Part shown: one piece after another, positions 10,420-24,400 of the stretch
Position numbering within the stretch: the stretch's first letter is position 1
How the letters are laid out: the number at the start of each line of letters is the position of its first letter
Assembly: GCA_016987375.1 (NCBI GenBank)
Contig: PJRA01000005.1
Span: 1,799,313-1,863,312 of the forward strand
DNA: 64,000 nucleotides
DNA from: Brachionus koreanus
Taxonomy: Eukaryota; Rotifera; Eurotatoria; Ploima; Brachionidae
Reading direction: 5' to 3'
Program-made: the position numbers and the translations under genes
Notes under the pieces: generated by a model
What the model was told of the DNA's origin: nothing
What the model saw: the letters and a program-made list of their open reading frames with translations, nothing else
The model's database searches: none

Positions 10420-10638
10420 AAAAGCTGGATTGCGCAAGTGGTTTTCTTTTGGGATTTGAAAGGAGTTTTTATCATAAACGTTTCATCGAAGTAACCACTT
10501 TGCTATGCCAACTTGATATTTTGAAACTTTAATTTTTATTTTTGTTGTTGTTGTTGTTGTTGTGAAATTTAAATATTTCTTCAAAATGTTACCTGGAAAA
10601 ATTTTAAAAAAAAATCCAACTTTTAATCAATAATTTAG
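10420..10638 (+). mobile_element. SINE-like repeat, copy B
   Basis: Second complete copy of the element at 6851-7078, with the same start, the same box-A-like word and a longer internal TTG run. Differences are scattered substitutions, so the two copies are separate insertions rather than assembly duplicates. Confidence 0.65.
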
Positions 10639-10639
10639 C

Positions 10640-11329
10640 TGTAAATGAGGGCGTATAACTGCTGTCAGATATTCGAAAATATGTCTTTTTTGGCAACAGA
10701 TAAATTTTTTAGAACTTTTTTTATTCCTTATTTTGATTATTCTCTCTATAATTTTCTAAATTCAAGAGTCTTGCATACTAAGGCCAGCTAGTAATGATCA
10801 TTTTTGTAAATTTTAGCTGTTAAGTTTTAATTTTTTCATTAAAAATCCCTTGATTAAAATTAAATGTATTTAATATATTCAGTACTCTTCAGTATTTTAC
10901 AGGGAATATTTTTTAGATTTTATTCATTCACAGTTTCTTAATTTTAGACTTCCATTATTTTAGCAGAGCAACTAAAAACAAACTCAATGTGAAATGTGCT
11001 TAATGAAATGAGAAACAAAGATCACTCTATTGAACCTGCTTAACAGCGCAAATATTGTTTTACAATTAGTAGATAATTTTTCTCCGAATCTATTCATAAA
11101 ATAATAACGAATAGGGTAACTATTAATGGAAATAAAAACTATGAAAAAAAAGAGCTCTGAAAGATTAGTTGTGTAGAAAAATCTAAAAAATTTTATCATA
11201 AAATAGTTACAATTACAAAATGATTCTTAATAATAAAAATAATGAAACTAATAAGCTACAGCAGACTAACTACGGTAGCTGTTTGGTTTTAGCATAAACT
11301 TTTAAAATGATAAAATATGTTAATAGAAA
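10640..11329. other. AT-rich region without recognised features
   Basis: No gene or RNA supported. Short open frames here have low-complexity composition only. Confidence 0.5.
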
Positions 11330-11975
11330 AAATTAATTATTTTAGTTTCGAATATATATCTAGTTTGTTTTTGAATTCATTTTTGGATTTTGCATTAGCA
11401 ACTTCAACTGGTAATTTGTTCCACTCGCCTACCACTCGATTTGTCTTTTTTTTTCTTGTCAGTTTTTTGGTCAGTCTTCTTGGATGTCCTCGGATTCCTT
11501 TCAGCTGAACCATAAGATGAGAGTGCCTGGCTTTTAATGTACGGATTATGTAGATGAGTTTTACTTAGACCGTTCATTATCTTGAAGGCCTCCACGTTCG
11601 CGTCTTGTCTTATTAGTATTGTTAGTTCGAATCTTGTAAGTCTTTCTTCAGAATTTAAATTTTTTAAGCCAAATACTAATTTTGTTGATCATCTTTGTAC
11701 TTGTTCCAGGATTTTTGAGTCTCTTTTGGTATAGGGGCTCGAAACGTACAACTGTTTGAATATATTTGAAGCACCAGCATTTAAAGGCTTGCTTTAATTG
11801 ACCTAGAACTGCGTGGCTTTGTTAGCAGTTTGTGTCGTGTCCATTTCATGTCAATGTCTGTTTGCAACTGTTCAACGTTGATTAAGCTTGTTGCAGTGTT
11901 TGGTATGTCGCTTATAATTTACGAAAATAAGAGAGCCAAGTAAAGATCCTTGCGGGACATCACATTCTTAGTTTG
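11330..11975 (-). pseudogene. Non-LTR retrotransposon remnant (family 3), RT to 3' end
   Basis: On the minus strand the order of conserved LINE blocks is kept although the frame is broken: DVPQGSLLGSLIF at about 11,930-11,970, then SKILEQVQR, TKLVFGLKNLNSEERLTRFE, NVEAFKIMNGLSKT and a terminal KSKNEFKNKLD. These resemble CR1/Jockey-type C-terminal regions. Much of the RT core between GVPQGS and EQVQR is deleted. Confidence 0.8.
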
Positions 11976-12427
11976 AAGAAATTCTCAATTTTTAATTAAT
12001 AAAAATTATACAAGATGAAAAAATTAATTAATTAAAACATATACCACTATCAAAATTTTTTCAATATTTGCTTTTAATTTAAAAATTTTTATTAAATAAG
12101 AATAACTAAATGGCAAAATTTTATCACAGTTCAACACTTTATTTCACTTTATTATATAGGTATCAAACATTAACCCAATCCAGATTGATCTAGAGTTTAT
12201 TTGAACAATTTTTTATTGATTTTTAATTTATTTTATTTAAAAAAAAAGAAAGTGAAACTTTAAAAGTTGAAAATTAGAATGAAAAGATGCCCAATTTTGG
12301 GACTTTTTAATAATCTAGATAATTTTTAGATAGCTAAATAAGATAAAAAAGTATGCATTTGAAGAAGTATAAATAAGCTCAAAAAAAATTAAATAAAAAC
12401 ATCTATTTATGTAAATAAAAAACTAAA

Positions 12428-15400
12428 CTAGTGCCTATTTTCGTAGACATATTGGGTTGTCGATGTTGATGATCTAGGTCTGTATCTTGTGACATTTCTT
12501 TTGACTAAAGCAGCTATAACAACACCCAGGAGACCTACTACACAAACTGCTCCTATCACTGAGCCGGCAATAATGGCAATATTATTCTAAAAACAAAAAA
12601 AATTAGATATTAAAAATAAATTTTTTAATTAATAAATAAAATTTTTACCGTCAAAATTGAGCTCTCTTTGGCTTTTTTGTATAATTTTTCCGATTCTTTT
12701 TCAAAATTAGCATCAGGCACTTGAGCCCTAATGGCCCTTTGTAAGCTTTCCAGACTAGGTGTTTTAATATCTGCTACATCAAAGCTTTTATCATTAATAC
12801 CAACTCTGAATCTAATATCTGACTGTGGATTTGAATCAATAGCTCGTTTTGTCTTTTGTTTAGCTATTTCGACATAAATAAGATCAGAGCTTAGATTTGG
12901 ATTTTCATCGGTATAAGCTTGAATGATAGCTGATTCTAGGTCATTATCTAATGAGTCATTGTAATTAGATATTTCAATATTTTGCGGCAATAGAGCTATT
13001 TCTTCATAAACTGTAACTCCAGACTTGGCAAATAACGGAATCAAGTCGCTTATTGTAGGTTTAGTAAATTTGATTGGATTTGGTATATTGCCGTCTACCA
13101 AATAGGTTAAAGAGACTCTGATAAGCCTCTTATTTTCTTTGGTAATTAGACCATCTTTAATTATCTTTACATCAGTTATGCGATTTTGAGCCATGTATTT
13201 AAAATCGACATGAGTATTCAACGTGGTCCATGCACGATTCAAAACAGAATTTAGTAAATTGTTTAATTCGTCATCATTAAGTTCAGTGGTAATGTAAACT
13301 CGTTCAATTTCGTAAGCATTGTACGGACTAAAGACTAAATTGATATCTGTTTGCGATTCTGTTTCTTTTTTGAATATATCATAAGTTGGCTCAGGGATTG
13401 GCAACGATTCAGGATCTTGTCCATTGACAGACACAGTGTAGCTAAATCCAAGAACTTCATTTTGAAGATTGTTGACATAATGAGCTACATTTACAATTGA
13501 TACAGATACTCTAAGACCATTTTGGGAGTCGAATTGACGTTGATCAATCCTTGACAACCAAGCTCTTTTGATTATGTTTGATACTTGTTTGGAATGAGTT
13601 GGTAAAGCTTGTTCAAAAAACACGGTTCTGACTTTATATAAGAGATTATCGCTTGTAAAACTGTTTGATTCTGTGGTGTTTGAAGATGAATCAGATTTTT
13701 TCATTATAATTCTGGGTGTGAACATTCTTCGACCGATGGTCTTGACTGTTTCAACACTGGTCAGACCGCTAATACGCAAGTAGATTTTTGAAAATGGCTC
13801 TTCATGAGAATTCAAAAATTGCTCCATCATCACAATTTCACCATTAAGCTTAGTATTGTTGGTCACTAGAAAAGTAAAAAAAATGAACATATCTATTTTG
13901 TTTTCAATGATAACAATTGCTCACTTTCTGTATTGAAGAATAATCCAATCAAGTCGTCTATTTGTAAATCAGTGTTTTCGTACCATCCTTTGATATAGGC
14001 CACAAAGAATTCGTCTACAGCTTGCGAGCTATGCTCGTAAACTGAGAATTTCTTATCCTTTAGCGCTTTCTATTAAATTAGAAAAAAAAAATTATTTATT
14101 TTTTTCAAATTTTAATTAATATTTATTTTAAAAATTTATTCCTGATCAATAAAATTTGTTTGCCTAATATCAATTAATCTTTCTGCTTGAAAATTATTAA
14201 AAAAACTTATTTAGTTAATTCATTTTTAATTTTTTTTTTACAAAAATTTAAGTTTTAAATTAAATGCTTTTAACTGTAGTACATAAAAATAATTGAGCTT
14301 GAATTTTGCCTTTTTTCTAAAACTACTAAGCAAAAATTTCTTGTATTTAAATAAAAAATTATTCCGTTTAAAAATATTAATTTTATGTAAAGAAAAACGT
14401 ACATATTTTTAACTAAAGTCTAATTTTGGACTATGAAAAAATTATTTTTCAAAAATTTTGATTTTAAATTAGCTTTTAAATATTGTTTAAAAAACAAAGA
14501 ACAAAAAAACTCAAAATTTTTGTTTACAATTTTGTCACAGTTATTTTTAAAAATTTATTTCTTCAAGATTTTTTGTTCTATTTTAGATCGCAGTTGGGCA
14601 AAAGTCAAAACTTTTTTTTTTAAAAAGCAATAATAGAGAGTATTCTTATGTGAATTAAAAATTAATGAACAGCAATTTGTCTAATTTAAATGAATACAAA
14701 ATTTAAGTATTTACATTAATTTCAATATTGGATATTCTGAACTCATTAGAATCGATGACATTTTCATTCTGATCTTCTAAAAAGTACAGCAATCTGGTTA
14801 CATTGTTGCCCAATTCACCGATTCTCTTTTCTTTCATTGTAAAACTCAATGAAATGAATTCTACTTGGGAATATAATTCTCTGAATTTGTCCAAAATGAC
14901 ATTGCTTATTTTGCTCTCATCAGTTGGATCAACATAGCCATTAAAATCAGCGTAATACAAACTATCATAGTCTTTGGCACTTCCATCATTTCCATTTGTT
15001 AACGAGTAAGGCAAGTCGTACTTGACAAAGGAATCTTGAAGCCAAGTTACTCTGGGCAATAGCTCGAACTCGTCCTGATTTACTTGTTTTCCATTCGAAG
15101 AAATGAAATAAATGATTCTTGTCTGTAATTTTCCACTAATGTCAATCTCAAGTCGTGGCTGTTCGACAAAAGTAAACACATATTTGTTGGCATAGTACTC
15201 GACATAGTCTCTAGTCTGATAAGCTGTTATGTTCCATGTGTAAACAATGGCTTGATGTATTACATCTCTATGCAAATTATTTACTTTACCTTGTACATAC
15301 ACACTAAATCCGTTCTTCATGTCTAGGAGATTAGACACACTGTTGACAAAAATGTATTCAATTCCATTGGCGGACAAAAAGTTAAGCTTGGATCTAAACT

Positions 15401-18400
15401 GATCGATAATGTTCAAGCTTTGCATTCTCAAATCGACAATTGAATTGTCCGATTTAAGTGTAGTAATCACATATATTTTCCAATAGACTTTTCCACTTTG
15501 GTCAACAAATTCTTCTTGATTGGCAAGCAAAAGATCTATTTGACCAGCCAAGTCTGGCTTATATTTTTCAAGTGTGTCTAGCATGAAATTTTCCATTCGC
15601 TTCAGGTCGCGTTCCACTACTCGAATATTCGAATAGAATGTCAATGCTTTGCTCAATGGTTCTAGGAAAATGTTTAACGTTGGCACACCCAAGCTATACA
15701 CCAAACTAGAATCAACTTCAATCGCAATCTTATCAAATATGTTTCGGTTAATTGAAATAAAATTGTCGGCTGGCTGTTGGTTTATGTTTATAAGCACATT
15801 TAATCCATAGAAAAGAGATCTGTTCTTGTCAACATACATCTCTTGTAGAGTTGTGTTAACCGTTATTTTTTGTCCGTTAAATTGAGGATAGTAGTCTAAA
15901 AATTTTTGAAGTGTTGCATTTTCAACTAAGGGATAGTGTTCTCGTTTGACTCGATTAATTGATATAAATGTAAAAAAGTAATTCTTCGAGTATATTTGAT
16001 TCGAGTTTATAATTTGTAGAGATGTATTTTCATTTTGATAAATCAATTGATCAATTAGTCGATTGGTGTCAAAGTCGGTTTGTGTATAAAAATCATATAC
16101 TTGATCGTCAACACTTACTTGTAGATAAACTTGAGTTATAGGCTGTCTGGTGGCTAGATCAACCGCGTCTAAGCTTGACACAACTTTGACGCTTATTTTT
16201 CGCTTGTTTGTGATCCAGTCAGGTCGAATTGCGTACAAACTTTGTTCGACCTTGACCTCAAGTTGCTTAAGCTCAGGCTGAGCAATCGATTGAGCGACGG
16301 CCACATCGAGCAACGATGATCTTCTATTCCTACCAGCACATTGGCTAAAGCCAGCACTTTGCAGTGATGAATAAATTTGACTACTGCTTGGCTTAACATC
16401 ACTACTAGTGCTTTCAATAATCAAATTGCTAGCCTTGGCTACATAAGTAATTTGAGTGTTTATTTGATTGTTAGAGCCCGTGTACTTGTCTACAGCAACT
16501 GAGTATATGTTAAAGCAATTGCATTGTCTCAATTCGGGTCGAACACTTAGCCATGTATTCAATATGTTGTTACGGACGGCTTCGATTTGACTAAGGGTTA
16601 AATCGTTGCACAATGAGACTATGTACGGACTCGAGTATGGATATGACTGTCCGGCGAATAGGCTTCCGTATAAAATCGGCATCATTGTAAATATAGTGCT
16701 GTAGGTGTTCACTGACGGTGTTGTTACATGTGTTATTAAATTGCCGACTTGGGTAACATTTGTAGAAAATCTATAGCCTACTATTGGCATGCCATTGCTG
16801 TCAATAGCATTTATTGTATTTAGCAAAGTTAATTTAGTGTTTGATTGATCGAATACAAAAGCGTTGCGTTTGCACAGTATTGAATAGGCGCGTCTTTCCG
16901 GTGCTTCGTCAGCTATCAAAAAGCCGAATTGACGACTGAGGAGGAGAGCATTTTCTGGCGGGTTGCCAGTTGGCTCGCCCGGAGCCCACAATGAATTCAA
17001 AAACGAAGATGCTATTAAAGTATTGTTCAAGTCCCAGTACCAGTTGGAGTATTGCTTTCGGGCGCCGATCCACAAGTCGCGAGTATTTGTTAGCTCGCTA
17101 TTCAGCCATTGACGCACAAAATTGAAATCGTCGTTCGAGTCAAACCAGGCGAGGTCCGAACCGAGCACCAAGCATTGAGATTTGGCTTGATTCCAATCGT
17201 ATTCTGCATCGGATAAAACTCGGTAGCACGCGTTGCCGATCAAAGAAAATTGCGATGGACACACATTTCTGTTGTTTATGTTCTCGGTATTGTATGCTGC
17301 GTAGACATTCTCAATTATGTCATTGAATCTAAGTCGACCTAATTGATCGCCGCGCAGATACAAAGTCTCTTCTTTTGAGTATATGCACACAGGAGGTGGT
17401 GACACAATTGGCACTGAGTTTTCGCAAATGGCGCCGTAGTAAGCCACTGGTTCTTGAGGACATGCGCATACGAATCCACATGGTTTTGGCTTGGTGCAAG
17501 TACCACCGTTCAGACATGGATTGTTGGCACACTCGTTCACTGTGGACTCGCAACGGGTTCCTGTATAGCCGCATCTGCAACTACACATCCAAGCCGATGA
17601 ATTTGTTTGAATGCATGTGGCACCATTTAGACACGGACTTGAGTCGCACAAGTTTATGGCTATTTCGCAGAACATACCCTGAAAACCTGGCAAGCACTCG
17701 CATTGGAATCCGAACGGATTTAATGGAATGCAAAGTCCGTTATTTTTGCACGGATTTGAGCTGCATTCGTCGATGCGTAGTTCACAATTTATGCCTGTTC
17801 GGCCCGAAGGACATTGGCACCGATAGCCGAACGGTTTTAGTGAAACACAAGTGCCAACAACACAAGGTGCACTAACACAGTTGTTTATTTCCACTTCGCA
17901 TCTGAGACCGTTGTAGCCAGGCGGACAAATACACTCGTAGCGATTTGTTTGATCGACACATTGACCACCATTGAAACAAGGCGAACTGGCGCATTCGTTT
18001 ATGTTCACTTGGCACAATTGACCAGTGAAGCCGGCCGTGCATTGACAGATATAGCCTACAGAATTGGCTATATCGATACATGTGCCGCCGTTTTGACACA
18101 ATCCAGTCGTGCAGGCCGATAAACGAATTTCACAACGACGTCCAGTGAAACCGCTTGGACATGTACACGTATACAATCCGATAGATGACGAGCATTGACC
18201 TCCATTGAGACAAGGACTCGAATCACAGTTGTTTATGACTATTTCACAGCGTGAGCCGGTTATTCCAAACGGACATTGACAAGTGAATGTTGTGTCGAAT
18301 GAAATGCATGTAGCTTGATTTCTACATGGTGAAGAAGAGCATGGGCTAATTAAAAATTGACAATTTGAACCAGTGTAGCCGGGATTGCATTTACATGTGT

Positions 18401-21400
18401 AAAAATTGGGGCCAAATCGGTTACAAGTTCCAAACATGCACGGATTAGATGAGCATGGATCGATTTGGAGCGAACAATTTGAGCCATAATAGCCAGGTGC
18501 ACAATTACAAGCATATGAATTAATCAAATCAATGCAAGTGGCGCCGTTAAGACATCTGTTTGGAATACAATCATTTATGTTTGTTGAACAGATGTGATCG
18601 GTAAATCCCGGTCGACACAAACATTGGAATAAATTAGCTTGTGGTTGAATGCAGTTGCCGCCATTTTGACACGGATTCGATGAGCATGTGTTGAACAAAG
18701 TCTCACAATTTGTGCCTGTATAGCCTGGGAAGCATGAACATGAGTAGAAATTGAGAGATGGTTGACATACACCTTGATTACGGCATGGATTACTAGCACA
18801 GGTGTCAATAATAATTTCACAGAATGTTCCCGTTGTGCCTGGATTACAATGACATTGGATTTGATTATAGCCAATTGATATGCATTTGCCACCATTTTGA
18901 CATGGATTAGATGAGCAGAAGTTTATTACCGTTTGACAATTTGAACCGGTGTAGCCCGGCGCACACAAACATTGATAAGTAACAGCTCTGTCGAGACATG
19001 TTGCTCCATTGTGACATGGTCCTGAAGCGCATGCACTTAATTGATTTTCACATCTAGTGCCGTTAAAACCTGGCCTACAAGAACAGAAGAAAAAGTTGGG
19101 TACGTTTTGTGTGCAAACACCATTGTTTAAACATGGATGACTAGCACAATAATCGATCATTATTTCACATCTTGACCCTGTATAGCCAGTCAAACAAGAA
19201 CATGTATATTGGCCCGGCACTCCTGTTGGATTGCAACCTGCTCCATTTAGACATGGTTGACTTACACATGGATTTATTAAGAATTGACACTGAATGCCTG
19301 TGTATCCTGGTTGACATGTGCATTTATAGTTGTTCAAGCCTAAAAATTGGCAGGTACCACCATTTTGACAATATGATGGACAAAGATTTATCATCACTTG
19401 ACAATTGACTCCACTAGTTCCTGGTGGACAGATGCATTGATATGCAATAGCACTTGCTAATGCACATGTACCACCATTTTGACATGGATTTGATCCACAT
19501 GGATTATTACGTTGTTCACAACTTGAGTAAATAGATAAAATTTATTTTAAATTTAAAAAAAACTATCAACACAAAAAGCTTTATTACTTTGTTCCAAAAA
19601 ATCCTTCCAAGCATGAACATGAATATGCGTTGATTCCATTTTGTCTGCATGTACCAGCATTTTGGCATGGATTGGAAATACATGGATTAAGAGTAAAGCT
19701 ACAATCAAATCCAGTATAGCCTGGTAAGCAAACACAGTTGTAAGATGTTCCCGTTGATACACACAATCCATCATTCTTACAAGAACTTGAAGTACACAAG
19801 TTAATTTGCTGATTGCAATTGGTACCAGTGTAGCCGGGATTGCAAATACAAGTGTAAGAATATTCGTTGATACGTCGTGAGCAATATCCATTAGCACATG
19901 GATTCGATTCACAAGGATTCATAACATTCTCGCATCTTAAACCTTGATAGCCTATGGGACATCTACATTGGAAAGTACAGCTAGTTGGTGACGAAGTGCA
20001 TGCTCCATTATTCAAGCATGGATTATTAGCACAATAATTAACTGGCTCAGCACAATTAGTACCGGTATAACCACATGAACATCTACAGATGAATTGATTC
20101 GCTCCAGTGGTGATACAAGTACCACCATTTAAACAAGAATTAATGGTGCATGCATCTACGATTTGATCACAGTAAGTTCCTGTATAGCCTGTGTTACAGA
20201 TGCAATTGAATTGATTATTAGCAGCAGGAATGCATCTGCCATTTGGAGCACATGGATTATTTTGACATGGATTCAATTGAATAGTACAATTGTATCCAAA
20301 GAATCCCGGTGCACATGTACATTGATACATATTTGGCAATGGTCGACCACTGACACACGTTGCACCATTCTGACATGGTCTAGTTGCACAATAGTTGATA
20401 GTAAAATCACAAGTTGCTCCAGTGAATCCAATTAGACAATTACAGAAGTAACCATTTAAGACAGAATTGCAAACACCATTGTTTTTGCATGGATTAGAAA
20501 GACAGAAATTAACCGATGATTCACATCTAATTCCAGTATAAGCTGACGGACATCTACACGTATAACTTGCTGTTAGAGAATTTGATACACATGTTCCACC
20601 ATTGAAGCATGGATTGCTCATACAAAAGTTTATATTCAATTCACAATTGGTGCCATTGTAATTATATGGACACAAACAACGATAGTTGCCATTATTTAGA
20701 TCTTCACATGTACCACCGTTTTTGCATGGGAAATTTTGACATGGAGCTATTCTTATTGCACAATTTGAGCCTGTAAAGCCTGGCAAACATGTACATGAAT
20801 ATCCGTTAAAGAGTTGAGTACAACTTCCTCCATTTTGACATGGTATTGATTGACAGCTAAAAAAATTATTTAGTTATAAATCGAAAATTTTTTTAAACTT
20901 TAATTTTACTAGTTTATTTGAATACTACAATCAAATCCAGTGTAACCAGGTAAGCAATTACAAGAATAACCACCTGGTAATCTTTCAACACATGTAGCTC
21001 CATTTTTACACACAGACTGTGTACAGTAATTAATTTTAATGTCACAAACAGCTCCAGTATATCCAACTGGACAATAGCAATTAAAGCCAAGACCATTTAA
21101 AATTTGTTGACATGTTGCACCATTTTGACATGGATTGCTATCACATTCATCAATTCTTTCTTCACATCTTTGACCGACAAAGCCTAATAGAAAAATTGAA
21201 TTTTTTTTTTTTAAATTTTTAATTTTTATTCTACCTGGAAGACAGACACATTGGAATACGAGAGGATTGGCCGTTTGAGAGCAAAGACCATTGTTTAGAC
21301 AAGGGTTATTTTGGCATGGATTGATTGTTAGTTCACAATTAATTCCTGTGTATCCAGCCAAACAATAGCAAGTATACGAATTAAATGATCCAACACATGT

Positions 21401-24400
21401 GCCGCCATTTCTGCATGGTAAACTTGAACAAACATTTATTTGATCCTGACAACGGTCATTAGTATAACCAGCTGGACATGTGCAGTTGAATAAACCTGGC
21501 CCGGTGAATATACATGTTCCGCCATTTGCACAAACTTGAGCTTCACATCGGTTTATTGCTATGGAACAATTGTATCCAGTGTAACCTGCAGGACAAGCGC
21601 AATAATAAGTTCCATATGATGAAATACAAGTGGCACCATTTTGACAAGGAAGCATAGCACAAATGTTAACTTCAGTTTGACAGTTAGTTCCAGTAAAGCC
21701 AGCACGACAAATACATTGGTATAAATTAATCGCTGGTTGGACGCATATTCCTCCTACGCCACATGGATTTGATAAGCAAACATTTATTTGAGTTTCACAA
21801 AAAGTTCCTGTAACTCCTTGAGGACATTCACAAGTATAGCTATTTTGATTGGGTATCGGTCGACAAGTGGCACCGTTTCGACAAGAATTGCCCAAACATG
21901 GATCAATGGCAATCTCACAATTTTTACCCTGGAATGTTGGCAAACATGTGCAAAGATACATGTTAGTAAAAGGCTCGGAGCAAGCTCCACCATTTTGGCA
22001 TGGACCTGATCGGCACTCATTAATATCAATTTGACATAAAGCTCCAGTAAAACCAGCAAAGCAACTTTGGAAAAAATTAAAAATTTTTGTTAAAAATTTA
22101 AAATTTCTTTATGTTACTTGCACTCGTATCCGGTCAGTCGATTTATACATGCACCATGTACGCATGGATTAGATGCACAATAGTTTATTTGAGTTTCACA
22201 AAAAGTTCCAGTATATCCAGGGTAACATTGACAGGTAAACTTAGTCAAATCACCAGTTACTCTATTACAAATACCATTAGTACTGCATGGGCTCGGAATA
22301 CATGGCTAGAAAAATGTTAAAGAGAATTATTTTTGAAAAATTTTTTCTAAGGTATTTACATCATCTAGTATAGCACAAGTTGGACCAAAATAGCCTGTTG
22401 GACATATACAACTGACTGCACAGGGTTGATTTTCTATGCATGTTGCTCCATTTTGACAATAGGTGAAATTTGTTTGGCAGAAATTAATTCTAATCTCACA
22501 CCTAGGACCAGTATAACCACAAGGGCATGTGCATGTATAACCGGCTGTACCCTGTTGACTGCATACTCCTCCATTCATGCATGGATTTGAGGCACAAAGA
22601 TTAATTATTGTCTGACAACTTACACCAGTTAGACCAGGTGGACAATTACCTTTTTAGAGAAAGATTGTTTAGAGGAAAGTTTAGATTTATAACTTAGTTC
22701 TCGAAATTTATTTGACTGATTTAATTTTAAGCCTTAAACTATTGTTTAAATCATACTAAATATCAAGAAAAAAAAAGAATTATTTGTTAATTATACTTAC
22801 AGACATAACGTAAAGGACTTATTGATAAACAAGTGCCTTGACCACAAGGACTACTTGAACAAGAGTCGAATCTATTCTCACAATTAGAACCGTAGAAGCC
22901 TTCATTGCAAATACAACTAATTTTTTAAATTAAATAATTAAACTAGAAAAACAAGATTTTCTAAATAATTAAAATATTCATACAGGTACATATTGGGAAA
23001 TGGTGTTGTGCATCTTCCGTTTGGACATGGATTCGACAAGCATTCATTTATGTCATTGTTACAATTGAGACCATTAAAGCCAGGTCTACATTGACATTGC
23101 CACAAATTTGGTGATGTCTGTATACAAGCTCCATTTTGACATGGATTAGATAAACATACGTCAATTTGAACTTCACATCTATTTCCAGTATATCCTGCTG
23201 GACAAGAGCAACTATAGATAACATTCTGATTGACTACTTGCTCATTACAGATGCCGTTTACGCACGGGTTAGAAGCACAAACTCTTATTTGGGTTTCACA
23301 ATTGTTTCCAGTAAATCTTGGCGGACATGTGCAATAGAAAAGTCCTGGAGTAGTTGATACACATGTGCCTCCATTTAAACATTGATTCGGATTTTGACAA
23401 GGATCGATTCTTATCTGACAATTTGAACCTTGATAGCCAGTCGGACATACACAAAGATATCTGAGACCAGAATAGTCGTAACAAGTACCACCGTTTAAGC
23501 AAGGACAACTTGCACAAGCTCTTAACAAAATACTACAATCATAACCGGAATATCCAACTGGACAACTGCATGTAAAACCTCCCTGTGAAAGATCTGTACA
23601 ATTTCCTCTTACACAAGGATTGCTCTCACAAGCTGGTATACGCTGATTACAATATGTTCCTCGAAAACCGAATGGACAAATGCAAATGTAATTCAATGAA
23701 TTAGGTACTACTTGGCATGTACTTCCACTTGCACATAGATTGTTTGAGCAAGGATTTAAAAACTGATCACACAATGGTCCAGTGTAAGAAATTGGGCACT
23801 GACAAACAAATGAATCTTTATGAAAAAAAGTCAGTAGTTAATTTTTAAAAATTAAAAATTTTAAAGTATGTTTTAAAATTTTTTTAAATTCTAGATGAAA
23901 GAAAAAATACTTGGTCTATTGTTGTAGCATGTGGCACCGTTTTTGCAAGGTTGGCTAGCACAGACATCTATTAAATTCTCACAATAAGTTCCAGTAAATC
24001 CTGGCAAACATAAGCATTGGAATCCAAAATTAGTATCCTAAATGAAAATGAAAAACAATTATTCTATTAAAAGATATGAAATTTGTTACATTATTTTGAC
24101 AGATTCCGTTATTAAGACATGGATTGCTTTCACATGAACTTATTTTTAAATTACACAAAGGACCAGTAAATCCAATATTGCAGACACAATAATATCCATT
24201 AATCAAATCAAAACATTCACCATTTTGGCAAGGATTAGACAAGCATTCATTTATTTGTCTTTCACATCTGTCACCAGTGAAACCTGGCTGGCAACTGCAT
24301 CTGTAAGAGCATGAATTTGGCTGATCTGAAATACAAAAACCATTGTTCAAGCATGGATTACTGCCAAGAGCGCACAAGTTCAGAGGGGTCTGACATAAAT

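Noticed and set aside
14433..14633. Open frame in the 645-nt intron of the giant gene
   Set aside because: Low-complexity Lys/Phe-rich peptide; lies inside an intron bounded by good splice signals.
17375..17875. 166-codon plus-strand open frame
   Set aside because: Antisense shadow of the EGF exon; the repeating cysteine codons of EGFs keep opposite frames open.
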